Positions 21,217-30,133 of a stretch of DNA of 38,355 bases are shown piece after piece. Within the stretch, counting starts at the first letter, position 1; each line of letters begins with the position of its first letter. The notes below the pieces were generated by a model. That model had not been told where the DNA came from and searched no databases. It saw only the letters and a list, made by a program, of their open reading frames with translations. This DNA comes from a virus: positions 1 to 38,355 of IMG/VR virus record IMGVR_UViG_3300031237_000266, one strand, 5' to 3'. The position numbers and the translations under genes are program-made.

Positions 21217-21714
21217 ATGGCCGAAGACAACCTTAATACGGCCGCAGGCTGTCGGATCAGCATCGGTACCAAGACCGTCGCCACCGATGCCGCCACCTAC
21301 GCCGCCGACACCTACACCGAAATTGGCGAGATCGAGGACATCGGCGAGTTCGGCGACACCTTCAGCGCCGTCAAATTCACCGCGCTCTCCAATGGTCGCG
21401 TGCGCAAGTACAAGGGGACAGCCGATGCCGGCGATATGACGCTGACGGTTGGTCTGGATAATGGCGACGTCGGCCAGAAGAAGATCGCTGATGCCCACAA
21501 GGACCGCTCGAAGGGTGACTACAACATCCGGATCACCCTAAACGATGGCGATCCGTCGGCTGTCCCGGCGATCAATCCGACCACCTTCTACTTCAGCGGG
21601 AAGGTCATGAAAAACACCGTCTCGCCGGGCAGTGCCGACAACGTGGTGCGCCGCAACGTCTCCATCGCCATCAACTCCGACATCCTCGAGCTGCTACCGG
21701 CCGCGTCTGCCTAA
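21217..21714 (+). CDS. Major tail tube protein
   Basis: 165 aa. The start MAEDNLNTAAGCRISIGTK, the repeated beta-strand pattern and YNIRITLNDG and FYFSGKVMKNTVSPGSADNVVRRNVSIAINSDI are typical of siphovirus tail tube subunits (lambda gpV-like). TTTGGAGG precedes the start. A GCGGGG/CCCCGC hairpin lies after the stop (21719-21736). Confidence 0.88.
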   Translation: MAEDNLNTAAGCRISIGTKTVATDAATYAADTYTEIGEIEDIGEFGDTFSAVKFTALSNGRVRKYKGTADAGDMTLTVGLDNGDVGQKKIADAHKDRSKGDYNIRITLNDGDPSAVPAINPTTFYFSGKVMKNTVSPGSADNVVRRNVSIAINSDILELLPAASA

Positions 21715-21755
21715 TACCGCGGGGCTGAGACCCCGCTCGATCCAAGGAATCCATC

Positions 21756-22088
21756 ATGAGCAAAACCCTGCATGGCACCATCGTAGTAACGGTGGGCGAC
21801 GACGAATTCACACTGGTACCCACCCTTGCGGCGGTTCGCAGCATCGAGGCCCGCTTCGGCGGCCTGCGGGGCGCTGCCCAGGCGATCATCAACCAGAGCA
21901 TCGATGGTACGGCTCACATCATTGCCAGCGGGGCGGGGCTCTTCGGCAAGGATGCCGAAGCGTTGCCCGAGAAGGTATTTGAGGCAGGCATCGTCAAGGT
22001 CACCAACCAGGTCATCACCTATGTGAATGCCCTCTACAACCCGCGCGGCGGGGACGATCAGGGAAACGCCCAAGCGGGGACGGAGTAA
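21756..22088 (+). CDS. Tail assembly chaperone (gpG-like, zero frame)
   Basis: 110 aa. SKTLHGTIVVTVGDDEFTLVPTLAAVRSIEARFGGLRGAAQAII is characteristic of gene transfer agent/HK97-type tail chaperones. This product binds the tape measure before tube assembly. A slippery GGGAAAC near its 3' end lets some ribosomes shift by -1 to make the longer fusion. Confidence 0.88.
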   Translation: MSKTLHGTIVVTVGDDEFTLVPTLAAVRSIEARFGGLRGAAQAIINQSIDGTAHIIASGAGLFGKDAEALPEKVFEAGIVKVTNQVITYVNALYNPRGGDDQGNAQAGTE

Positions 22089-22330
22089 GCGCCGTCGAGA
22101 ACGGCAGCTACGTCGACCGGCTGTATGCGGCGGCGACCGGCTATCTCGGCTGGTCGCCCGACGTGGCCTGGCACACGCCGCTCCCCGAACTGTTCCTGGC
22201 TCTGGATGCCCGCGTCGAGTGGGTCAGGATGACCTCTCCCTTCGGCTCCAAGCCTGAGCCGAAAAAAACCAAGCCCGGCAACGTCGCCGACAAGCTGCGG
22301 CAGGCCCTGACCGGGCGCAAGCACGAATAA
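21756..22330 (+). CDS. Tail assembly chaperone fusion (gpG-T-like, -1 frameshift product)
   Basis: A -1 shift at 22061-22067 joins 21756-22067 to a frame running 22067-22330, giving about 191 aa. The extension reads VENGSYVDRLYAAATGYLGWSPDVAWHTPLPELFLALDARVEW, then a basic tail ending LTGRKHE. This T-like part has no convincing start of its own, is open to 22330 and sits directly before the tape measure gene. This is the conserved lambda gpG/gpG-T layout. Confidence 0.85.
22061..22067 (+). promoter_or_regulatory. Programmed -1 frameshift slippery site GGGAAAC
   Basis: The heptamer fits X-XXY-YYZ in the zero frame (codons GGA-AAC at 22062-22067), a classical slippery sequence. The zero-frame stop TAA is at 22086, 19 nt beyond it. 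Confidence 0.85.
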
Positions 22331-22342
22331 CCCGGAGTTTCT

Positions 22343-25207
22343 ATGGCCGAGCAAGATGTCCAGGGTCTGCTCATTCGCATCGAGGCCACCGCGGCACAGA
22401 TGCTCCGTGAGCTGGATATGGCCGACAAGGCCGTGGCCTCGACCAGCCAGAAGATCGACAAACAGCTGGGCCGCGTGGACAAGGCCTTCGATAGCCTGAA
22501 TACCACCATCGCCGGCTCAACCACCCGGGCGATGGACAGCCTGAATGCCAGCGTCGCCAGTGCCTACGCCCACCTGGAAAAGCTCAGCGGCGGCCTCACC
22601 GGTACTGCTGCCGAGTCGAAACAGCTCTCCAGCATCATGGTCGGCGCCTCGCAGTCGGCGGCGAAGGTCGTGCCGCACCTGGATGCGAACGCGGCTGCCA
22701 TGGAGAAGGGCGGTATCAGCGCGGCGCAATACAGCCAGGCCATGCGCATGTTGCCCATGCAACTGACCGATGTGGTCACTAGCCTGGCCAGCGGGATGCC
22801 GGTCTGGCAGGTCACCATCCAACAGGGCGGCCAGATCCGGGACGCCTTCGGCGGCATCGGCAATGCCGGTCGCGCGCTCATCGGCAGCATCAATCCGGTC
22901 ACCGGGGTGCTGGTCGGCATCGCCGGCGCGGCGACCGTGCTGTATTCGGCCTACGAGCAGGGGGCTGCCGAGGCGCAGGCCTTTGAGAAGGCGCTGATTC
23001 TCTCCGGCAATGCGGCTGGGACCAGTGCCGATGCTCTGGCCGGCATGGCCCGCATCATGGATGCGGGAAACACCACCCAGCGAAATGCCGCGGCGGTATT
23101 GGCCGAGGTCGCCGGTACCGGGAAATTCGCCGAGACTCAGATCCTCGCCATTTCCAAGGCGGCGGTCGCCATGGAGCAGGCCACCGGCAAGGCGGTCTCG
23201 GAGACGGTCAAGGATTTCACGGCCCTGGCCGATTCGCCGGCGGATGCCTCGGCCAAGCTCAACGAGCAGTACAATTATCTGACCGCCTCGGTCTACGAGC
23301 AGATTGCGGCCCTCGAGGAGCAGGGGAAAACCACCGAGGCGGCGAAACTAGCCACCGATGCCTATGCCTCGGCGCTGCAGCAGCGCTCCATGGAGATCGA
23401 GGAGAATCTCGGTCTGTTGGAGCGAGCCTGGAACGGCGTCGGCCGTATGGCGTCCGAAGCCTGGGACGCGATGCTCGGCATCGGCCGCAAGGACACCCTG
23501 GAGCAGCAGCTGGCCGAGGTCGATGGCAAGCTGAAGAACCTGGAGAAGAATCCCTATTCGAACAGCTGGTTCGGCTCGAAAACCGCCAAGGGCGAGCTGG
23601 AGCAGAAGCGCACAGAGCTGCAGCTCTCGATCCAGCAGCGTGATACGGAGGCCGCCTGGCAGGCCGAGCAGGCCAAGCTGAATAAGGATGCGATCGCCGC
23701 CCAGAAGGAGATCGCGACCCTTCGCGAGCAGTCGCTGAGCAAGAGCGAGAAGAAGGCCAAGGAAGTGGCCGACTACATGGAGAACCTGGACAAGATCCGG
23801 GCCGCGAACCCGTCTTCTCCGCTGCTCGATCAGGCGCAGATCGACAAAGATCTGGCGGCCATCGAGGCGAAGTACAAGGAGACGGCCAAGCGGGCGAAGG
23901 AGTATCAGGACGATGCCGCGACCAAGATGCTGCAGGACCTGCGCAACCAGCAGGCGAACCTGACTAGCCAGCTATCGACCGTCACCAAGCTCACCGAGTC
24001 CGAGCAGAAACTGGCGGAATTCACCCAACTGGTGGCCGACCTCAAGGGCAAGGCGGTTCTCACCGCCGAGCAGAAGAGCCTGCTGGCCAACCAGGACCTG
24101 ATCAAGGCCCAGCTGCAGCAGAACGCTGCATTGGAGCAGCAGATCAAGCAGCGCGACGAACTGGCTCGGCAGGCTCAGCTGCAGTCCGCTCTCGACGAGC
24201 AGATCGCCAATCGGCAGAACGCCGTGAGCATCGGTGTGGCCGGCATCGGCATGGGTGACCGGGCGCGTCAGGACATGGAGCAGATCAACGCCATTCAGCA
24301 GAGCTATGCGCGGCAGATCACCGCCCTGGCATCCGCCCAAGGCACGCCGAACGGCCTGTCGGAAGAAGCCTATGCGGCCCAGGTGGCAGCGCTGAAGCGC
24401 GCTCAGGATCAGGAAATCGCCATCTATCAGGACGGTGCCCAGCAGAAGCTGGCAGCCGAGCAGGACTGGACCAAAGGTGCGACCCGGGCCATCGAGAACT
24501 ACCGCGACAGCGCGCAGAACATCGCCGGCCAGATGGACAGCCTGTTCACCAACGCCTTCAGCAGCATGGAGGATGCTGTCGCCCGGTTCGCAACCACCGG
24601 CAAGCTGTCCTTCAGCGACTTCGCCAAGTCCATTCTGGCCGACATGGCGCGGATCGAGGCCCGCCGGGCGGCGTCCTCGTTGCTGTCGGGGATCGGCAGC
24701 TTGGCCGTTTCGGCGGTGGGCAGTCTTTTCGGTAGCGGCGGCGGGTATTCCGGCGGAGCAGCCTCCGGATCGCTCGCCGGCAGCAGCTACAGCTTCAGTC
24801 CGGCGCTCGATGTATCGGGGCTTTCGTTCAATGCCAAAGGCGGGGTTTACGACTCGCCGTCGCTCTCGGCGTACTCGGGCGGGGTTTATGACTCCCCCCA
24901 ACTGTTCGCCTTCGCCAAGGGCGCCGGCGTGTTCGGCGAGGCCGGTCCCGAAGCCATCATGCCCCTGACCCGCGGGCCAGACGGCTCGCTGGGCGTGCGG
25001 GCTGTGGGCGGCGGTGGAGGCGGGGACGCGAGCATCGTCATCCATGCGCCGGTCAGCGTCCAGGCACAGCCCGGCATGAGCAGCCAGGACGCCGCCCGGC
25101 AGGGCGCCCAGATCGGGCAGGCAATGACGGCCGAGGTACGTCGACAGATCAGCGCCGAGCTGCGGAATGGCGGGATGATCTGGCGCGCCATGAATGGGAG
25201 GGGGTGA
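22343..25207 (+). CDS. Tail tape measure protein (lambda gpH-like)
   Basis: 954 aa, the longest tail gene after J. The N-terminus is helical (LIRIEATAAQMLRELDMADKAVASTSQKIDKQLGRVDKAFDSL). MLPMQLTDVVTSLASGMPVWQVTIQQGGQIRDAFGG (about 136-172) is the family hallmark, with a hydrophobic stretch at about 185-210 (NPVTGVLVGIAGAATVLYSAY). A long coiled-coil Gln/Ala/Lys-rich middle follows. The C-terminus FTNAFSSMEDAVARFATTGKLSFSDFAKSILADMARIEAR is lambda gpH-like, with a short internal repeat GGVYDSP. It sets tail length and aids DNA entry. TGATG couples it to gene M. Confidence 0.94.
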   Translation: MAEQDVQGLLIRIEATAAQMLRELDMADKAVASTSQKIDKQLGRVDKAFDSLNTTIAGSTTRAMDSLNASVASAYAHLEKLSGGLTGTAAESKQLSSIMVGASQSAAKVVPHLDANAAAMEKGGISAAQYSQAMRMLPMQLTDVVTSLASGMPVWQVTIQQGGQIRDAFGGIGNAGRALIGSINPVTGVLVGIAGAATVLYSAYEQGAAEAQAFEKALILSGNAAGTSADALAGMARIMDAGNTTQRNAAAVLAEVAGTGKFAETQILAISKAAVAMEQATGKAVSETVKDFTALADSPADASAKLNEQYNYLTASVYEQIAALEEQGKTTEAAKLATDAYASALQQRSMEIEENLGLLERAWNGVGRMASEAWDAMLGIGRKDTLEQQLAEVDGKLKNLEKNPYSNSWFGSKTAKGELEQKRTELQLSIQQRDTEAAWQAEQAKLNKDAIAAQKEIATLREQSLSKSEKKAKEVADYMENLDKIRAANPSSPLLDQAQIDKDLAAIEAKYKETAKRAKEYQDDAATKMLQDLRNQQANLTSQLSTVTKLTESEQKLAEFTQLVADLKGKAVLTAEQKSLLANQDLIKAQLQQNAALEQQIKQRDELARQAQLQSALDEQIANRQNAVSIGVAGIGMGDRARQDMEQINAIQQSYARQITALASAQGTPNGLSEEAYAAQVAALKRAQDQEIAIYQDGAQQKLAAEQDWTKGATRAIENYRDSAQNIAGQMDSLFTNAFSSMEDAVARFATTGKLSFSDFAKSILADMARIEARRAASSLLSGIGSLAVSAVGSLFGSGGGYSGGAASGSLAGSSYSFSPALDVSGLSFNAKGGVYDSPSLSAYSGGVYDSPQLFAFAKGAGVFGEAGPEAIMPLTRGPDGSLGVRAVGGGGGGDASIVIHAPVSVQAQPGMSSQDAARQGAQIGQAMTAEVRRQISAELRNGGMIWRAMNGRG

Positions 25208-25545
25208 TGCCAATCGAGACATTCATCTGGGACCCGAGCATCGATGCGACCGGCGACATCAGCCACCGCGTACGCAAAGCGCAGTTCGGCGATGGCTATG
25301 CCCAGGTAATCGGCGACGGAATCAACAGCAAGTCGCAGAGCTGGCCGCTGGCTTTTACCGGTACCGGTGAAGAGGTGATCCCGATCCGGGATTTTCTCGA
25401 CCTGCACGCCGGCGGCAAGGCGTTCCTCTGGTCGCCACCACTGGAGGGCGTCCAGCTGTATCGGTGCGCTACCTATCAGCTAGTGCCCCTCGGCGGCGAT
25501 CTGTACACCCTCAACGCCACCTTCGAACAGGCCTTCCACCCCTGA
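25207..25545 (+). CDS. Minor tail protein M
   Basis: 112 aa from ATG 25207, overlapping the tape measure stop. RVRKAQFGDGYAQVIGDGINSKSQSWPLAF and FLDLHAGGKAFLWSPP, YRCATYQL match the phage minor tail protein M family. It acts in tail tip assembly between the tape measure and L. Confidence 0.92.
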   Translation: MPIETFIWDPSIDATGDISHRVRKAQFGDGYAQVIGDGINSKSQSWPLAFTGTGEEVIPIRDFLDLHAGGKAFLWSPPLEGVQLYRCATYQLVPLGGDLYTLNATFEQAFHP

Positions 25546-25564
25546 CGAACAACGCATGACCCCA

Positions 25565-25587
25565 GGCTCGCCACGGCGGGCCTTTTT
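25565..25587 (+). terminator. Intrinsic terminator between M and the fibre gene
   Basis: GGCTCGCC (25565-25572) pairs with GGCGGGCC (25575-25582) with one G-T pair, then TTTTTG. It marks the junction where the fibre gene is inserted between M and L. Confidence 0.7.
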
Positions 25588-25604
25588 GTTGCCTGGAGAT
25601 CAGC

Positions 25605-26672
25605 ATGGCACAGCAAAACATCAATCTCGGCGCCGATGGAAGCGGGGCTGGCGGTGATACGGGACGGACGGCTTTCGCGAAAGCGCAGGCGAATTTCACC
25701 GACCTTTATGCCAACAAGCAGGACAAGAGCGGGCTTGGCAATGCCGCCTTTGCGACTGTCATGACGAGCCTGTCAGACGGCACGGCTGGCCGGCTTCAGC
25801 CGGTAGGGGCATTTGGATGGGGTGGGGATGCTATCGAGACCGCAACCCCGGACGCCCTGCTTCCGAGCGGTGCCTACTCGGTGGCATCGACGACCACGTG
25901 GGCGGCATCTCCGTTTCCTGGAACACGCGTTAAGCTCCTCCATATTCGGTTCGGCGGCACCACTGGCTACGGCATGCAGATCGCACAACCGTGGAACGCT
26001 TCCGCGCGCTTGGCATGGCGGTCCTATGATGGGCCAGGCGGTTTTGGCTGGGGTGCCTGGACGGAAGGGCTGAGCACCTCCAACGCTGCAGCACTCCCCA
26101 TACCTACTGCGCTGGCTGCCAACGCTGATAATGTCCGTACCCTGGGAACCGCTGCGCTTCGCTGGTCGACCGTCTACGCCGGTACTGGCACCATCAATAC
26201 CTCTGACGCCCGAGAGAAAACCGAGGTCCGGGCGCTGACTGATAGTGAGATCACGGCGGCCCGGCAGCTCGCCCAGGCGATTGGCGCCTACAAATTCCTC
26301 GCAGCCGTAGCCGAGAAGGGCGCGGACGCCCGCGAACATATCGGCCTGACCGTGCAGCGTGCCATTGAGATCCTGCAGGCCAACGGCCTGGCCCCGTTCA
26401 ACTACGGCTTCATCTGCTACGACAGCTGGCCACAGGTGACGATCGACCATCCGGCGACCTATGAGCAGGTCCCTGTGACCGATGTCGATGGCAACGTCAC
26501 CAGCTACGAGAACGGTGCGCTGATCAAAGAGGCCTGGACCGAGGTCACGCAGGAGGCGGGCGACCGCTACTCGTTCCGCACCGATGAGCTCAACCTGTTC
26601 ATCGCCCGAGGCCAGGCCGCGTACCTAGCGCAGCTGGAGGCACGCATTGCCGCTCTGGAGCCAGCCGCATGA
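25605..26672 (+). CDS. Tail fibre with C-terminal S74 intramolecular chaperone
   Basis: 355 aa. The N-terminus is [31 protein letters not shown], a repeat-poor fibre stalk. The C-terminal ~155 residues are a peptidase S74 chaperone with the Ser200-Asp201 self-cleavage site in [36 protein letters not shown] and GFICYDSWP follow. The last helix ([25 protein letters not shown]) is a trimeric coiled coil. S74 domains fold trimeric fibres and then cut themselves off. Host-receptor contact is likely. Its place between M and L is unlike lambda but common in Pseudomonas phages. The stop overlaps gene L (ATGA). Confidence 0.88.
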   Translation: MAQQNINLGADGSGAGGDTGRTAFAKAQANFTDLYANKQDKSGLGNAAFATVMTSLSDGTAGRLQPVGAFGWGGDAIETATPDALLPSGAYSVASTTTWAASPFPGTRVKLLHIRFGGTTGYGMQIAQPWNASARLAWRSYDGPGGFGWGAWTEGLSTSNAAALPIPTALAANADNVRTLGTAALRWSTVYAGTGTINTSDAREKTEVRALTDSEITAARQLAQAIGAYKFLAAVAEKGADAREHIGLTVQRAIEILQANGLAPFNYGFICYDSWPQVTIDHPATYEQVPVTDVDGNVTSYENGALIKEAWTEVTQEAGDRYSFRTDELNLFIARGQAAYLAQLEARIAALEPAA

Positions 26673-27418
26673 TCACCGCCGACATCCAGCTGCTCGAGCC
26701 AGGCAACGAGATCCGCCTGCTCGAGGTCGATTGCACGTCCTTCGGCGGCGACATCCTGCGCTTCCATGGCCACAACATCCCGCACACGCCAGCGGAGCTG
26801 GAGGCAGCGGCGACCAGCCCCGACCCGCTGCCGGCCAAGTCGATCTGGTGGCAGGGCGAGGAGTACGCTGCCTGGCCGATGGAAATCTCCGGCCTCGAGG
26901 TGACCGGTGACGGTACCGCGCCGACACCGACCCTGCGCGTCGGCAACATCGACGGCTCGATCAGCGCCCTGTGCCTGCTGTTCGACGACCTAGTGCAGGC
27001 CAGGGTGATCGTGCGCGACACCTTCGCCCACTACCTGGACGCGGCGAACTTCCCGGACGGCAATGCCCAGGCCGACCCGACCCAGGAGAAGGTGCAGACC
27101 TGGTACATCGACCAGAAGAGCAGCGAGGACGGCGAGACCGTCGAGTTCGCCCTCAGCTCGCCGGCCGACGTACAGGGGCAGCAGATCCCGGCGCGGATGA
27201 TCCAGTCCTCCTGCCACTGGGCGCTGACTGGGGGCTACCGCGGCCCGGACTGCGGCTACACCGGCGGCCCGGTGGCCGATATCGACGGCAACCCGACCGA
27301 CGACCCGGCCCGAGACCGGTGCGGCGCCCTGCTGGGCGACTGCAAGGCCCGTTTCGGCCAGAACAACCCACTCCCGTTCGGCGGCTTCCCGGCCAGCTCC
27401 ATCATTCGGCAGACCTGA
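26669..27418 (+). CDS. Minor tail protein L
   Basis: 249 aa. The N-terminal part is beta rich. Four conserved cysteines (Cys182 in SSCHW, Cys195 in PDCGYTG, Cys218 and Cys225 in [15 protein letters not shown]) match the iron-sulfur ligands of lambda gpL. It forms part of the tail tip hub. It overlaps the fibre gene by four bases and K follows one base after the stop. Confidence 0.94.
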   Translation: MITADIQLLEPGNEIRLLEVDCTSFGGDILRFHGHNIPHTPAELEAAATSPDPLPAKSIWWQGEEYAAWPMEISGLEVTGDGTAPTPTLRVGNIDGSISALCLLFDDLVQARVIVRDTFAHYLDAANFPDGNAQADPTQEKVQTWYIDQKSSEDGETVEFALSSPADVQGQQIPARMIQSSCHWALTGGYRGPDCGYTGGPVADIDGNPTDDPARDRCGALLGDCKARFGQNNPLPFGGFPASSIIRQT

Positions 27419-27419
27419 T

Positions 27420-28172
27420 ATGGACCAGCACCTACTCGACGCCATCCGCGCCCATGCGGCGCAGGAGTACCCGCGCGAATGCTGCGGGCTGATCGTGTCC
27501 ACGGCGGCAGGCGAGCAGTACATCCCATGCCGCAACCTGGCCGGCGAGCCGAACGACCGGTTCGAACTGGCCCCCGAGGACTATGCGGACGCCGAGGACC
27601 TGGGGCCGATCGTCGGCATCGTGCACTCCCACCCGGACGCCACCAGCCGCGCCTCGCCGGCGGACGTGGCGCTGTGCAACGCCGGCGACGTGCCCTGGTA
27701 CATCCTCAGCTGGCCGGAGGGCGACCTCAACGTCATCCGGCCGGCGCCAGTGCCGCTGCTGGGCCGCGACTTCGTGCACGGCGTGCAGGACTGCTGGCAG
27801 GTCTGCGCCGACTGGTACCGGCGGGAATGGGGCCTGCAGTTCCCCGATTACGACCGGTCCGACCTCTGGTGGGAGAATCCGAAGAGCGAAAGCCTGTACG
27901 AGGACCGTTACGAGGCCGCCGGCTTCTACCGCGTCGACACGCCCCGGCGCGGCGACTTGATCGTCATGCGGGTCGGCCGCACGGCCCACCCGAACCATGC
28001 CGGTCTCTACCTGGGAAGCGACCCGAGCCTGCCTGGAGAGTCATCGCAGGTATTCGGCCAGGGGCCGTTCCTGCTGCATCACCTGTACGGCCGACGCTCG
28101 GAGATCATCGTATTCGGCGGGAGCTGGTGGGAGAGGGCGGAGCTGATCCTGCGGCACGGGGAGGCACGGTAG
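27420..28172 (+). CDS. Tail protein K: JAMM plus NlpC/P60 peptidase
   Basis: 250 aa with two domains. The N-terminal JAB/MPN metalloprotease has Glu20 and His69-x-His71...Ser79-x2-Asp82 (HSHPDATSRASPAD). The C-terminal NlpC/P60 domain has catalytic Cys125 (DCWQVCADWY) and His193 (HPNHAGLYLG). This fusion is the lambda gpK architecture. It acts in tail tip assembly and may cut peptidoglycan at infection. After it, the cargo region interrupts the usual K-I order. Confidence 0.93.
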   Translation: MDQHLLDAIRAHAAQEYPRECCGLIVSTAAGEQYIPCRNLAGEPNDRFELAPEDYADAEDLGPIVGIVHSHPDATSRASPADVALCNAGDVPWYILSWPEGDLNVIRPAPVPLLGRDFVHGVQDCWQVCADWYRREWGLQFPDYDRSDLWWENPKSESLYEDRYEAAGFYRVDTPRRGDLIVMRVGRTAHPNHAGLYLGSDPSLPGESSQVFGQGPFLLHHLYGRRSEIIVFGGSWWERAELILRHGEAR

Positions 28173-28184
28173 GCGCTGGGTTTT

Positions 28185-28207
28185 GGTGATGGCGGTTTGG
28201 TATTCTC
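28185..28207 (+). promoter_or_regulatory. Shared cargo-gene promoter-like element, copy A
   Basis: GGTGATGGCGGTTTGGTA followed by TTCTC matches copies B, C and D. The likely -10 is TATTCT (28201-28206) with TGG before it. It lies 23 nt upstream of the first lipoprotein gene. Confidence 0.65.
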
Positions 28208-28229
28208 GACTCTTTAATGGGAGGGAACC

Positions 28230-28643
28230 ATGCGTAAAACCATCACTTTCGCTTTGCTTGCAGCCCTAGTAAGTGGTTGCGATATCAAGGTTTCGCAAGG
28301 CGTGGCCGTAGATAAAGGGAAAGACATGCTGGCATCGACACTGAAAGATCCAAGCTCTGCGAAGTTCGGCGATGCATTCTTTGTTGAAAGCAAAATGGTA
28401 GGAGATCGCCATTACGGCTTCCTGTGCGGTCGAGTGAACGCAAAAAACTCGTTTGGAGCCTATGCCGGAATGTCGCGGTTCGTGGCAGACCTTGAGTACA
28501 CGGAAAGCGGAAGCTTCTCCATGAACAATGTGCTGCTTGAGCAGGGAGTGCTGGCCAAGTCTGGAAAAGATGGGTTTTCCATTTTCGAGACAGAGCATTG
28601 GGCTGCGAAATGTACCAAGCCAGGAGCAATGGCCGCTAAGTAA
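28230..28643 (+). CDS. Exported lipoprotein cargo gene, 137 aa
   Basis: A lipoprotein signal MRKTITFALLAALVSGC ends in lipobox LVSGC (acylated Cys17). The mature part contains LKDPSSAKFGDAFFVESKM, then GFLCGRVNAKNSFGAYAGMSRF, which is shared with the protein at 30447-30803. The DP-SAKF and CG-VN-KN--G-Y-G motifs mark a family of small envelope proteins with unknown function. GGGAGGGAACC precedes the ATG. Placement behind its own promoter inside the tail genes marks it as a moron that could be expressed in the lysogen. Confidence 0.8.
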   Translation: MRKTITFALLAALVSGCDIKVSQGVAVDKGKDMLASTLKDPSSAKFGDAFFVESKMVGDRHYGFLCGRVNAKNSFGAYAGMSRFVADLEYTESGSFSMNNVLLEQGVLAKSGKDGFSIFETEHWAAKCTKPGAMAAK

Positions 28644-28720
28644 CTCCAAGCCTTCCAGCAACAGACCGCCTACCTAGCGCAGGCTTTTAATTTCAGCAAC
28701 TCGGCCAAGTGCAGGGTTTC

Positions 28721-28743
28721 TGTGCTGGCGTTTTGGTACAGTC
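28721..28743 (+). promoter_or_regulatory. Shared cargo-gene promoter-like element, copy B
   Basis: TGTGCTGGCGTTTTGGTA followed by CAGTC. The likely -10 is TACAGT (28737-28742). It is the best conserved copy together with C and lies 22 nt upstream of the second lipoprotein gene. Confidence 0.7.
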
Positions 28744-28764
28744 TCCGAAACCAAGGAGACAACC

Positions 28765-29109
28765 ATGCGGAAAATCATCACGGCACTGGCTCTTGCTGCC
28801 CTTGCTGGGTGTACGGCGACCATGACTGAAACCCGTCAGAAGGGGCCTGCAAAGGTGTTTTCATCCAGTGTTCCAGCAAGAGAACTTGCTGAATGCATCA
28901 GAGATACATGGCAAAGCCAATCAATGTTCGGGAATAACACTGACTCGTACATGGATACTCGTGGCAGTAGCTATGTCGTAAGAACAGTTGGCGCCGAACA
29001 ATTCGCTGATATTTCACCAGCTAAAGACGGAGCAAAGGTCAGTTATTACCAGGCGAGCAATACCTGGATCAGTAGAAAACGTTTGATCAGCCTGCAAAGC
29101 TGTCTGTAG
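28765..29109 (+). CDS. Exported lipoprotein cargo gene, 114 aa
   Basis: The signal MRKIITALALAALAGC ends in lipobox LAGC (Cys16) and its first residues resemble the 28230 protein. The mature part (SSSVPARELAECIRDTWQSQSMFGNN..., SSYVVRTVGAEQFADISPAKDG) ends in a Cys. It has no known enzyme motif but resembles small periplasmic lipoproteins with an ELAECI motif. CAAGGAG precedes the ATG. A hairpin and T tract follow. Confidence 0.75.
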   Translation: MRKIITALALAALAGCTATMTETRQKGPAKVFSSSVPARELAECIRDTWQSQSMFGNNTDSYMDTRGSSYVVRTVGAEQFADISPAKDGAKVSYYQASNTWISRKRLISLQSCL

Positions 29110-29126
29110 TCGAGAAATAATTATTG

Positions 29127-29149
29127 GAATCCGCTTCGGCGGGTTTTTT
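29127..29149 (+). terminator. Weak intrinsic terminator after second lipoprotein gene
   Basis: CCGC-TTCG-GCGG (29131-29142) with flanking pairs is followed by a T6 tract (29144-29149). The stem is short but has the stable TTCG loop. Confidence 0.55.
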
Positions 29150-29171
29150 GTGCTGGCGTTTTGGTGTAGTG
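29149..29171 (+). promoter_or_regulatory. Orphan promoter-like element, copy C
   Basis: The first 18 bases (TGTGCTGGCGTTTTGGTG) differ from copy B only at the last one. Then comes TAGTG instead of CAGTC. No rightward gene follows; the opposite-strand antirepressor ends 32 nt away. It may be a remnant of a cargo gene displaced by the antirepressor cassette. Confidence 0.6.
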
Positions 29172-29202
29172 CCGCCGGAGATGACCGGCGGCAGGCCTAC
29201 GG

Positions 29203-30108
29203 TTACGGCTTTATGCCATCAGCTATCATGGCATAGCCGCCATCGGCGCACATGTCGCGGCAGATCTGGTAAATCTCGGCGCGGCGTTTGTCCAGGCGGG
29301 CGAACCCAAAGCTAGCTTCTCCAAGATGCTCTTCCAAATTCATCAGCGGCTTCGATTCAAGCAGCCGAGCCGTGCCTTTCAGACAGATGTGCTTGGTTAT
29401 CTGGAGAGCATGATAGTAATGGCTCATGAATGAGTAGAGCGAGCTGACCTCGTATTGATCCAGCGTCAGAGTTCCATTCTTCTGCTCTTCCTTCGGCATC
29501 CATTCACCTTCCATGGGCAATGAGTACGAGCCGATGAAGTTGCGGGCCGCATCGAGCTGGCTGGCCGGAATGTCCTCGGCGCTTACGACGCTGAAGGCTT
29601 TGTGCACCTGGGACCAGACGTGCATCTTGGCGCGCTGGCGGGACTTGACCGGTAGGTGGCGCACCTTGCCATCGAGTACGGCGGCCAGGCAGCGGAAGCC
29701 ATCAGTGCCGAGGGTTTGGTTCAGGACTGTTTCCACAGTGCGGTCGTCATGGCGAGCAGCAATGCCATCGTTCCAGTAGGACCACAGCACATCATCGCAC
29801 TCGTTCTGGTAGGCGATGATCCCATCGCGCAATTCAGGGCGAACCTTGTTCGGGTGGATCGACATAAGCCAGCCAGGAAGTTTGCGGAGGGGGAGGCAAG
29901 TCATTTCGCGCTGCTTTCCGTCTTCGGCAACCATCAAGATTTCCTTGATGGTTGATGCAAGGCGTCCAGAGGAGAGCTTGGCATGCTGACCTTGCCAGCT
30001 CAGGCCCATGCCTTCTGCAACAGGCTTCATAGGAACGAACGGCTGGCCTTCATGGCTGACCAGAAGCAGCTTGGATTGACGGAACGGAACGATGGTTGCG
30101 GCTTGCAT
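29203..30108 (-). CDS. P22-type antirepressor (Ant-like)
   Basis: 301 aa on the strand opposite to the late operon. The N-terminal ~120 residues (VPFRQSKLLLVSHEGQPFVPMKPVAEGMGLSWQGQHAKLSS...MTCLPLRKLPGWLMSIHPNKVRPELRDGIIAYQNECDDVLW) are the P22 antirepressor N-terminal domain. The C-terminus (LDKRRAEIYQICRDMCADGGYAMIADG) resembles P22_AR_C/ORF6C ends. Such proteins inactivate the repressors of other phages. Upstream lies a C4-type antisense RNA leader, so expression is kept off in the lysogen. AAGGGG precedes the ATG. Confidence 0.9.
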   Translation of the reverse strand: MQAATIVPFRQSKLLLVSHEGQPFVPMKPVAEGMGLSWQGQHAKLSSGRLASTIKEILMVAEDGKQREMTCLPLRKLPGWLMSIHPNKVRPELRDGIIAYQNECDDVLWSYWNDGIAARHDDRTVETVLNQTLGTDGFRCLAAVLDGKVRHLPVKSRQRAKMHVWSQVHKAFSVVSAEDIPASQLDAARNFIGSYSLPMEGEWMPKEEQKNGTLTLDQYEVSSLYSFMSHYYHALQITKHICLKGTARLLESKPLMNLEEHLGEASFGFARLDKRRAEIYQICRDMCADGGYAMIADGIKP

Positions 30109-30133
30109 GATGGAACCCCTTTGCTGGTTTGGA

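Noticed and set aside
23972-25222. Leftward 416-aa frame opposite the tape measure gene
   Set aside because: Antisense shadow; no motifs or ribosome-binding site.
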